Assembly: GCF_033439725.1 (NCBI RefSeq)
Contig: NW_026944383.1
Coordinates: forward strand, 3,224,001-3,288,000
DNA length: 64,000 nt
Direction of reading: 5' to 3'
From: Neurospora tetraspora
Lineage: Eukaryota; Ascomycota; Sordariomycetes; Sordariales; Sordariaceae
The notes beneath the pieces were generated by a model. It saw only the letters and a program-made list of their open reading frames with translations. It was not told the origin of the DNA and did not search any database. Position numbers and translations under genes: made by a program. Below are positions 46,601-57,900 of the stretch, in pieces. Positions within the stretch are counted from its first letter, which is position 1. Each line of letters opens with the position of its first letter.

Positions 46601-49600
46601 TAAGGAAGAATTAGAAGTTTTTCGTAGTATATAGGAAAAGTTATATAATTAAGCGTATTTATTTTACTATAGGAAGAGCGAAGTATTATTTATTAAGATA
46701 GATATTAGTAAAAGCGTTTACGGGGTTTACATTTATTTAATTCAAACATATATAAAGTAGCGAATTTATCCTTAATATAAGTAAACTTTCTTTAATTATA
46801 ATTAAATTAGTTTATTTCCTATTAAAATTAATTATTCCGGCCGAAAAGAAATACGGCTCTATGGAAATCGAAGTTGTAGCGATTATTTAAATTTTACGAA
46901 AATTGTATAAAATAGTCCAATTAAACGAATATCGCGCAAATATTATTATTGATTACGCTTTAACTATAGGTATCGTTAAATATACTTTTTTACGTACTAT
47001 AGATTTAGTTAAAATTAACTCTAAGTTTACTAACGCTATTAATTGAGCTTTTTAATTTAATTTAAATATTTTTTATATTTTAAGCCTATTAAATATCGTT
47101 CCCGATACGTTATTAAGGTTGCCAATTATTAAACCCGCTAACGATAATGATATTTCTAATAAGTTTACCGATATTTAATTTTATTTTAATTATTTAGAGG
47201 AAATTAACATTTTTACTTTTATATATACGGAAGTTTCTTAGGATACTTATACTATAATTCCTATTATTTCCTTTACTTTTTATGAATAATTAATTAAGGT
47301 TTACCCTTCCGATTTTAAGTATAGTAAAGTCCCCTAATTAATTATTAATATTAATTCTCTGAAGTATATTTATATATACTAGTCTAATAAATGTCCTAAT
47401 TTACGTACTGGTCCTTACTTCTTTAAAAATAACCTCCTATATTATATAAATTATTAAAATAAACGTCGCCTTTATATCCCTCACTCTTACGTATAGAAAA
47501 TTCTATAATTCGTATATAACGAAAAATACTATTTTAGTATTAATAGGATAATGGACGACCTATTTTACTTCTATATATGTTAAAAGATATAAATAGTTCG
47601 GGAGTATATTAAGTACTATAAGGTATATTAGTAGAATTAGTATAATCCTTAGCCAATTTTTAGCGAGCTTATATTAATTCGGACTTTTCATAAGCTATAT
47701 TATACTATTATGATAAATTTTATTACGGATATATTAATAGTTCTATTGATTAATACGATATAGAATATCGCCGCCTTCGATAAATTTAATACTATATATG
47801 CTGTAATTTATAAATTTAATAAGAAGGTAGTTTTATTAATAGGACATTCTATTTACAGCGTACGAAAATAGGCTACCGTGCTATTATAAGCTTTATAGTA
47901 TTATAATTAGGGTTTATTAGTTATTATAATTAGCGATTGTAATTTAAAGTTCGTTTTTACTATTTGGCGTAGTATTTTTGAAGTATTGGCGGTAAATTTA
48001 TTATTTTCAATAGCCTATTATACTTAAACCAATAATTAATCCAAATATATTAATTAAATAGCGGAAATAGTAATTCGTATATAGTACGCTATTAATACCC
48101 GGGTATAGCCGTTTATATTGGTAGTATTTTAATATAATTTGAATAATATTATTTAAATTATTATTAGTATATTTCCGAACGAATTGGTTTATAATTCTAA
48201 GCTTAAATTTATAATTAACCTAATAGTCCCGGATATAGAAGAAGTAACTATAGTGGAATTTTTAGCGCTAGTGCGTTAAGAATTCCAATTGGAAACCGCC
48301 GAATTTATTAATAAAGTAAGTATAGTAATTAAAATAAAATATAATATAAAATATTCTCTAATATCGTTTGAAGTTAAAAATAGAATTTATGTTTGCTTTA
48401 GTAAAGGTTATTATTTATTAAGTAGTCTGAAGAATAAATAATTAATAGAACGGATAAATCTTAATAAAATTTTAAAGAAGGTTAATCTTTTAATTTATAA
48501 ATTTAATTTACTTTCTTTATAGTGTATTTATTTAGTGATTTTTATTATATATTTATAGAAGTTAGTTTAAAGTCCTAATCCGTTCGGGAAAGAAGTTCCG
48601 CTTCCCTAGTCTATAAAAATTAATAGTTAAGAAGAATAGGAAATTGAAAATTTAGTAGTTAGAAGTTAAGGATTGAAGGACGTTAAGTATTTTATTAAAT
48701 AGGCATATTATAATAAGGATAATATATAGGAATTATATTCCAAATTAATAAGAAATTTTAAGGAAAAGGTTGAAGAATTCGACGTTGAATAACCGTTGGA
48801 GTGACTGTTCCGGGGCACTCGGAGGAAAGTAGTTTAGTATTTAGCTTATAAATAGGGCCGTACCTAATTAACCTTAACGTTTAAGGTAATAATTTTTTTA
48901 ATAAAAATGGGGGAGAAAAGGCGAAGACTGTTTAATATGGAAGTTTGGAAATATTTTGCTTTTATTATTTTGCTTCTTAATTTTAATTTTATTCTTTTTC
49001 CTATTATCTTTATAAATAATTTATTAGGATTAATAAGACTTCGCGCTTCTAAATTCGAAGTCGTAGTAAGACTATTAAATTAATACCGCCGATTTATAGT
49101 ATATTGGGTATCGTAGGTATTTCTTTCGTTTATTCCTTTACTTTAAATAGGCAATTCTAGTATGCGTATTTAAGGCCGCTAGAATTAGGTAATTACAATT
49201 ATACTAAGTAATAAGGCAAACGTAATACCCGGCAAGTAATTAAAGGAGTGTAAATTTAAATAGAGTCGAAGGTTCTTAGTATATATATAATTCTTTCGAT
49301 TTATTTAAAACCTTCCTTCCTTGCTAAAACTTTTTATTTATTCTATTTTTAACCTTTATAAGTAGCCCTATCCTTACAATTGCTCGGTTTTACAGTTGTA
49401 CTTATTATCTATTATATCTTTTAATTAATCCTTTTACGTTATTTCGCTTTTAATTTTACTTTTACAATAGAGTACGACATTAAAATAACTACTCCGTAGT
49501 TTAATTACTTTTACATTAAGGTTATTAATTAGATTGTTTAAAATAGTAATCCGGAAAGCGAATTAAATATGCTAAATAATAACCTCCGCTTAATTACGTT

Positions 49601-51791
49601 AGTAATCGAGCTAAATAATCGCTTCCTTACTCTTACTAATTCAATTATATACTTTAACCGCTTTTATAAGGAGGGCGTCGAGGATAAGATTATTAATATA
49701 GGTTGCAATAGTTTTTATATTATCGTTCTAGCCTTTATTGCTATTAATATTATTATTATAAATAATTAAATTTTTATAACCTTCTTTAATTATATTTACT
49801 TTTAATATATAATTAACCGTATTAATAATATAAGCGTTGTTTCGAGCGATTTTAATCCTTATACTTATTTTCCTTCGCGCAATAAAATTTACGCCTTTAG
49901 TAATATTATAATTAAAAATACTAAATTCGGTAAAAAAGTTACCCGTCGTTAGGTACCTCCTATAATAATCTAATACTTATTCGTATACTACGATAGTCGC
50001 TTCGCCTCCGTTCTTTATAATACTATTAAATATACTAGCGTCTAAATCGATTTAAACTAGGCGATTTTATATACTATTGGTAATTCTAATTACTATAGTA
50101 TAATAATCTTCGCGTTTCTAAAACTTAATAGCATTATCCCTTATAATATATTCGGTATTTAGTAGGACTATTTTACTAATAATTATAATAATTCTTATAC
50201 TACAATATATAATTGTTCTACATTATTTACTTTTACCCGAATTAATATAATTTCCTATACTTATAAGGGTATAGTCTTTTAGCGATCTTAATACAACGAG
50301 GTCCTATTAACTATTCGTATTGTCAACAACCGTTTTAATAATAGTATCGGTCTTCCTATGTAACCTATTTATTCTATCAGTTACGTAATCAACCTTAACG
50401 ATTTCGAATTCTACAATACGCAAGAGCAGTATTAATTCGGCTACCTTACTAAGCGTAAACGTAATACTCTCTATAATCCTATAATCTTAACTAATATTAT
50501 AAACGTTAAACCTTCCTTAATTTATAAAAATCTGCGCAAGCCCTTCGCTAACGCTACTAAGGCTCGCATCCATACAGGAAAAATTATTAAAAAAAACTCG
50601 GTCGGTAAAATCTACCCAACTAAAAATATAGTAGTTTTTATATTTAACGAAAATTATAAGATATCTGACCTTATAATAAATATGGATCTTTAGAAATTGT
50701 ATAATAAAGTTAATATTATTATTTAAGATTACTATAATAAAGTTAAGAAATACGAGAGTAAATGTACTAACTTATAGGCGTTCTTTTAAACCGTATTATA
50801 CTATAATATAAAAATAGCCCTACAGAAAGTTATTAAATTGCGTAACGATAATAACCCTATATTCGTTAATTATATCCTTTCCCGCGCTTCATTATTCGCC
50901 CTCTAATATTATAATGATAAAGGTAATTTTCATAAATAAATTAATAATTTCCTAGCGTGCTTAAAATATTTATACTATGCGTAAATTAATATAGTTAGAA
51001 ATAAGCGCATTATTAATATTATTATTAATATTCCCGTTGGATCTGCTAACTATATTAGTATTTCTGCTAAATTTAAATAAATTTTATCTTTTTTATAGGA
51101 TGAGTTAGTTAATTCCAACTACTATTAATTAATTGTAATAGAGGAGCTATATAATAAAATAGCTAAAATAAATAAAGAGATAAAGGAAATACGAATTTAG
51201 TACGTTTAATATTAGACTTCTATTCCCTATAGCCTTTAATTAAACGTATTGCCGATTCTTATATTAATTTACTTTATTCGTTCTAATATATTACTATATA
51301 TTATTCGATTTAATATAATATCCGCCTAATTTACCTCCCGCTTTAGTACTTTATTCAGAATCTATTTACTTTATTATTAAATACTGGAGATTTAGCGAAC
51401 TAAAAAAGATTCCCCTTTTATTAATCGTAAGTGTTCTTGTTATAAAGATAATATTTTTTTATACTTCAATGAAAACCGCCGCGAATTCGAAGAGGATTAC
51501 AACGCTTATTAACAGCGGATAATATAATTATTATATAGTATTCTTAGAGGTTTTGGTTACGAAGATTGGGTATTATAATGATAATTGTAATAAATATATA
51601 GTATGTTTCTACGAAGGATATAGATACGGTTAAATATTAGATTTAATACTTATAATAATCAAATTTATTAAGATAAATATTAAAATAATAGATAATATTA
51701 AGAAGGATAATAATGGTCTTTATAGTCTATTTATATTTAGCGTTCTTATTAATAAATAGTAAGTACTCTTCTCTTTCTTTAGAGGGGGAAA

Positions 51792-52147
51792 TATTAAGAA
51801 ATATTCTAGGCGGTACCTAAATGTCTCTACCCTATTATAATATATACTAAATCGAATATAAATATATTTATTTAAGTATATTACGGTATATAAGAGTACT
51901 TACCCCGTTAGTCTCTATTAAGATTGACGGATTAATTAATTATTACTTTACAACCTATTGTCTATTTTGCTTACGCTCTATAAAGTCGTATATAAAGTTC
52001 TAGGTTGAGGCTCTCGATAGTCATTATCTTCGCTTCCTTTAACAAGACTATCGCCAATCATTACGCACTATTGCTCTGTCCAGTAACCAGTTATTCACTC
52101 TCTTATTCCCTGTTAGCATTACTTGTGAAGTACGTCTTCGCGTAATA
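51792..52147 (+). repeat. Right LTR of the gypsy-type fossil
   Basis: 356 bp, preceded by the polypurine tract and followed by TTAAA. Its right half (about 51980-52147) keeps many C and G positions that the left LTR has lost, so the two copies decayed unequally. Confidence 0.9.
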
Positions 52148-54768
52148 TTAAACCTCTTTCTAAGAGGGTATAATATTAATATAAAATAATCTAAACGATA
52201 GCCTAGCTCGTACCACTTATATACTTACTAAATAGGCGTACTACGGTATAGTTAGGAATTTACTAAATATATTTATACCTTCGTTACTTAAAAAGAATTT
52301 AATTGACGAAATACTTCTTCTACGAACCTTTTTAACCCGTTTTTTACTATATATTTTAAAAGGTATGAAATTTTTATTATAATTAAGAAGGGTAACTTTC
52401 CTTATAGTTTTATAGAATTTATCCTCTTCGTTTTCAATATTAGCTAAGAAAGTATTAAAGTCCTATTTAGGTTAGGAAGCTTTCTATAACTTTATTTCTA
52501 ATATATAATATAAATAATTAGAACCTTCTTATTTAATTAAGAAGGTACGCCGGGTATTATTAGTAATAGCTTCGTCCTACCCCTCTTTAAATTTTAACAT
52601 TATATTATATTTTAAGTTATCCTTAATAATACGAATAAAGTTATAGTCGTTAAAAATATTAACTTTATTAATTAAATTAGGCCTAGCCTTCTTTTTAGCT
52701 TTAAATTTACGTAGTAACTACTATTTAAAATTAAGATTCTCTTCGAGGGTAACTTTTTTAATAAAGATAAGGCTTATTCACTATATTTCTTTTAATCCTT
52801 CCTTTATATTAATTACCTTTTTTACTACAACTTTAATATTAAAAACCTACTTTATATAAACTCTATTGCTAATAGAAATACATTTATAAAGGTTCTATTT
52901 GTAAGTTTCTACTTCAATACGGCGCTTTTAATATCTTTACTAATTATATACTAGCTTTTGAATATTAATAGATACATTGAAGGTAATTCTAACTTTGTTA
53001 TAGACCTTTCTAATAGGCGAACTATACCCATCAATACGTTATTAAATCGCTGGTAATTCTAACGTACGTAATACCTTACGAAGAATTATAACTTCAAATC
53101 GGTTAAAGAATAAGGGTTCTTACTATACCTTAATAAATTTACGCAACTTATTAAAAGGGACATTGGGTTTAAGAGGTTAAAGACTAATCTTTTCCTATTC
53201 TTTATATATATTATTTCGAATAAAGCCCACTTCCTTAACTTTTTTCGAATTATTTAAAAAAACTATATGGTTAATATTAATAGCCCTACTAATAATTTTA
53301 TTTACTAAAACCTTTTAGTAAACTTTTTTAACTGCTTAATAAACCCTTATATTAAACGGTTAAAATATATAATTAATATAAGAGGGGAAAGTAAAAGGGA
53401 TAATATTGAACGCTTCATAGTATTATAAAATATATAAGTCTTCGTACGTTTTAAATTCATTTATAAAAAGAACCTAATATACTTTTAATTTAATAATTAA
53501 CGTAAAATTAACGGTTACTCTATCCCTTTTAAAATGGTCTAATTTTTTAAATGGAGGCGGGTAATTTAATAATAGACCAAATTAATTATTAATAGTATAA
53601 TTTTAACGATGGAGAGGGATAATTTAAAGAAAATATTTATTAAAGTACCTAATTTACTACAATATATGGTTAATATTATTATATTTAATTAATATATTAA
53701 TAATAATTATATTTAAATTGACCTTGTAATTAGCTTATATATTCCCTTATACTTATAAATAAGGTAATATAAACGTAGTTAGTAAAATAAAATTAAGCTT
53801 AATTATAAATAACGAGGCTAGAGCTTTACTATAATCTATATTTCAAATATTAGGAATGAAAGGATACTTTTAACTGTAGCCGCTATAATATTAATAATAA
53901 TTAAACTTTCTTTATTACTAGGGTTAAATATAACCCTTCTCGTATATACCCGGTTCTTTATAAATAATACCTATTATTATATAATTTAGTATAGGGAAAA
54001 ATAATATAAAGGAAATTTACCTTTATACTTTTATAATTCCTTTAATTTCCCCTACCTAAAAGGGAAATTTATTTATATTCTAAATGTTCTCCTCCTTAAT
54101 ATTCAAGTTATTATATATAGCCTTTACCTCTTTAAACTAATTTTTAAGAGAATTTAATTAAACTTTAATATTTATCCTTTTTACGTTTTTAAAGCTAGCC
54201 GTTTTAAATTTAAATTCTAAATACTTTTTACGCCACTTTATAGGTTATTTTCTATAGAGGTTAATAGAAGGGGGGTATAGCTATTAAATTCGTAATTAAT
54301 TAGCTAATTTAGTGAGGGAGGTATTATTTAAAGGAAAGTAGCTATAGTTAGTAATTTAAATTATAATATTAAAAGCCTTATCTTTATTTATATTTAAGGA
54401 TAAAAATCAATATATTTTTATACTAATTGATAAAGCTTTACCCTCTTTAATAAATATTATATACTTTTTAACGATAGCCTTACTAATGTTAAACAATTCC
54501 CTTATATTCTTATATATAATCCTTCCTTTATTTCTAGCTTTAGTATTAACCTTAGATTGTAAGGTAGTAGATCGGGTTACAATTGCAGTCTAACTTACAA
54601 TAAAATACTAAGCGGCCTTCTTTATATGGGATATAACGTTAGGGTTAGATATAAGTATAATAAACGTATATATAAAAGATCGAGTACGATGAAACGAGTA
54701 AAATAAAGTTATTTATAGTATAATGTAGTAAAGAATAGTAATATTATAGTTGAGTGTAGATTCTATAT

Positions 54769-54924
54769 CGTTATAGAGCTTGCACGTTACATATAAAAAA
54801 TCCGACTCTCAAAGGGACGATGAGAGTCGGTTGGCTGGCTGTAAGCGGGCCCCTAAAGGGAGGCCCCACATGGCTGGCCCCCAGAGGGTGGCCAATGCGT
54901 GCACCTAACCGACGAGTAAACTCG
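54769..54924 (-). repeat. Right copy of the inverted repeat bounding the AT-rich block
   Basis: Complement of 39674-39797 with about 30 extra bp (a GGGCCCCTAAAGGGAGGCCCC-type inverted stretch near 54847-54867). It marks a sharp boundary: AT-rich, RIP-decayed DNA to the left and normal composition to the right. It could be the terminal repeat of the DNA transposon or an independent repeat family found at such borders. Confidence 0.7.
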
Positions 54925-57900
54925 ATAGACAGACTCACAGGGAGAATAGCACCAAGAAAAGAAAAATACAAAAAAGAAACAAAACTATCGATGGACCCAA
55001 ACGGGGTACGTGCACAAGGATGTGTTGAGTAGGCTTCTACCACCCCAACCTATAATCAACCTTTACTATACACTAACAATAACCAGTCGAAAAGGAGCCC
55101 ATCGTATTCCGAATTACACCGCACCTCTGAGCTATTGGCCGTTTGCTGTGTGATGAGACGACGAGCGCAGCTAAGCAGGTTAGGGTTGCTTACTTACCTT
55201 GTCTTTCCTCCATTGCTCTGGCAGGGCTTCGTGGGATGTTGGTGACCCGAATCTTGAAGGATGCCTATCATCTGAAGGGGACTGGCTGCCTTTGTATCAG
55301 CCTCTCTAGTCAGACTTGCTCATTTTGGCAGCACTGCTTCACAAGACAGACCATACTCGCATCGACCATGCATCATAACACTGCTGGAAGATCAAGATGG
55401 CCGTCCTGATGGCCTTTTGCGGACAGGGAAACTTGGACGCGGTACCACGGTACGTGGTTGCCCCGGAGTATCTCCCGGGGCGATCACAGGTAGGGATATG
55501 GATGTACATACATGCATACCCAGTAAACTCCCACTTGTTCCGAGATGAACTAGCATGAATGCCGATGCCGAGCCTAGATCACGATTAATTTTCACTATGT
55601 AACGAGACCGTTATTGACGCTGGTGGAGTTTGATTTCAGTCCAGCCTGTTTCCTTACCCAAAAAGGTACCCTGTGGCCGCTATAACCGACTGCCTGATCC
55701 TGTGTGGGACGAGAAGCCGGTGACGCCTTGATGAGGAAGAGCAAGGACGTTTTGAATTAGCATGCAGGGTGATGCCAGTTCGGCATAGTTGGATTCACAA
55801 TCCCTGGTATCGTCTTAGCTTCGCTTTTAGTTTGTATCGAGAGGGTCATCGTGTACCGTAAAAGGATGTCAAACTCCACAGACACCGTCGGAAAGTGGGT
55901 GTGTCGAGGGGAATTCGAGGGGATGATCACCTTCCCGCCTGCATTTCATTTGACAAGGCTGGTCTGGTCAATATTGTCGACAGACAACGGTGGCGTCCCG
56001 TTGGAAAGCGGGGATCCGGTATCGAGGCAGGAGAGAAGCTATCCACCCATCTCGATGTTTGCTCTTGGTTGCGGCGTAGGGCCTCAGATTTGTCTCTTTG
56101 CATGCTTTCATTGACACCTCACGCATGTTGTCGGTACAGAAGCAGGTGACCAACGTCGGGGATAGGTCTTGGCCGCAACCTGCCTCATCGCCCGGCATAG
56201 TTACGGCGTCTAGGCGTCATAATGTTGAGTGACGTCCGAGACTCAGGATGGTTGGATATTTGCCTTGTAAAGAGAGGGTATGTTTCTCCCATCAACCCCG
56301 TACTGTGCCCTTAAGTTTCTCAGATGCTCTTCCATGCTTGGATTTCTGAGAGGCCAGGAAGGCTGCGTCCATCAAGATGTGTGTAAGAAAGGAGAGGGTC
56401 TATCGGGGCAACGCAAGCCCGATTATTGGCCAACACAATGGATTGGGCTTGTTCCGGATGAAGCTTTAATAGAACTCGCTTGAGCAGACCCCTGGATAGC
56501 AGACATCCTGGGTGTGAGCGTGAATACATCATTACAAAGCCACCCGATCTTTGATGGCCGAGGCAAAGAGGAAAGGAACTCACTTTCTCAAGCATGTGCT
56601 CCTGAGGAAAGAGCTAAAGGTTGTGCTGGAATAGCCTAGCACACATACAACGTACTTTTCCCCGAGATTTCAATGGTTCCCATAGTCGACTGGCGGTGGT
56701 AATATCCCAAGTGGTAGAGATGGCGCGTCTGAACAATGCAGCCACTGGCCTAGACCAAAGCGACCCATCATATAGAAGATAAGCCAACTTCTCGTGGATG
56801 TGGTCGGCAGACTTCTTGGGAAAAGCTTTATTCGTCGGCGCTTGTGCGGCAAAGTACGCAACAACAGGCATGCAGTAATACCCGAGTAGGTGTTCGTTTC
56901 TTGCGACCATCACTTCGTCAGGGGAAGAAAAACGGAAAGGCGTGGAATAGCCCTATTTCGAAGTGTCTTTTACGTCGCCCGGATGGTGTCCAGATGAAAA
57001 ACAAGCGGGCTTGTCGACAACCTTGACTCGTCAGTTCAGGTTCAGGTAATAAGTTGACACGACTCTGGACGCTGGAGCAAACCTATATCCGAAATGAGCC
57101 ACGAAGAATACGGTCACAGAGCCGTATGCGAAAGACGGGGTTACCAGATCTGACAGATGAAGGTCAATTTACCTCGTCATCCAAACTGCCACGAGCATTT
57201 GAGGAAAACGGAGGAATACTTCCACCGTTACGACCTTTGGACAACCTACCGATCAAGGCAAAAACTGTAAGCCACGAAAACAGTTTCTACCGCCGTTTGG
57301 TCAGGAAGATGTTGAGCATGACTGGTGTTGGTAGGTGATCATGTGAGGCGTCAACGGAAAAGAGTGACACACACTCCATCTGCTTGGGCAGCAGTGAAAC
57401 TTGATACATCTTGGTGGTATGGTACTGGGATCCGCCGAGACTCTGATAAGGGGATGAGTTTGGAGAAAGGTAAATGAAGAAGTGGCCACTCGGCCGACTC
57501 AGCTGTTAATTAATCCGTCCACCCCCATCCATAGCAACTATGGAGGACTCACCAGCTTTGGGCAAAGCCCCGGCAATGATTTCATCTGTATACGAGTGTG
57601 GTTGCGTTGCATGCCCGCGCAGATGTTATCTTAACTCATGATCGACGTGCTACTCCGGAAACGCGTAATAAAGAGTAACATAATCTTGCAGAGCAGGAAG
57701 AAAGAAGCTTCGTTTGCTGGGTCGGGTAGATCCCACCTGTGCTGATCGACGGATCGCTGACCGGTATGTTGAAGTTGAGTATGTGCTCGGCATGATAGAT
57801 GCCACGGAATTGACCTTGGCAGACGGTAGCTTCACTCTGCCTTCGCAAGCAGGCGCGTATGAAATCGACCTACACGATTCTCGCTCTCTAAAGCCGGTCT

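Larger units (their letters stand above)
40167..52147 (+). mobile_element. Ty3/gypsy-type LTR retrotransposon fossil, nested in the DNA transposon
   Basis: Flanked by 356-bp direct repeats (40167-40522 and 51792-52147) and a 5-bp target duplication TTAAA (40162-40166, 52148-52152). A polypurine tract (AGAGGGGGAAA, 51781-51791) abuts the right LTR, so the element reads on the plus strand. Traces appear in gypsy order: a gag-like part (about 40.6-44.3 kb), protease (near 44.9 kb), reverse transcriptase (about 45.7-46.3 kb), RNase H, and integrase (about 47.4-48.6 kb). About 2.9 kb more lies before the right LTR with no domain I recognise. The element is thoroughly broken by very many changes typical of RIP and cannot be active. 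A SINE-like element sits inside it. Its age cannot be estimated from LTR divergence because RIP dominates the differences. Confidence 0.9.
39674..54924 (-). mobile_element. Fot1/pogo-like DNA transposon relic, RIP-decayed, split by a nested LTR element
   Basis: Outermost layer of the AT-rich block; its own sequence is 39674-40166 plus 52153-54924, about 3.3 kb. Transposase traces read on the minus strand from about 54650 leftward: a helix-turn-helix-like start, a block near 54041-54088 resembling the pogo/Fot1 motif around the second catalytic Asp (MDE-PFQVGE type), and near 53296-53360 a GF-KQLKK-type block that follows the third acidic residue. A likely C-terminal end continues at 39990-40166, left of the nested element. 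Many stop codons and strong A+T enrichment show it is dead and consistent with RIP. The inverted repeats at 39674-39797 and 54769-54924 are candidate terminal repeats. The exact ends and any TA duplication are unsure. Confidence 0.6.
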
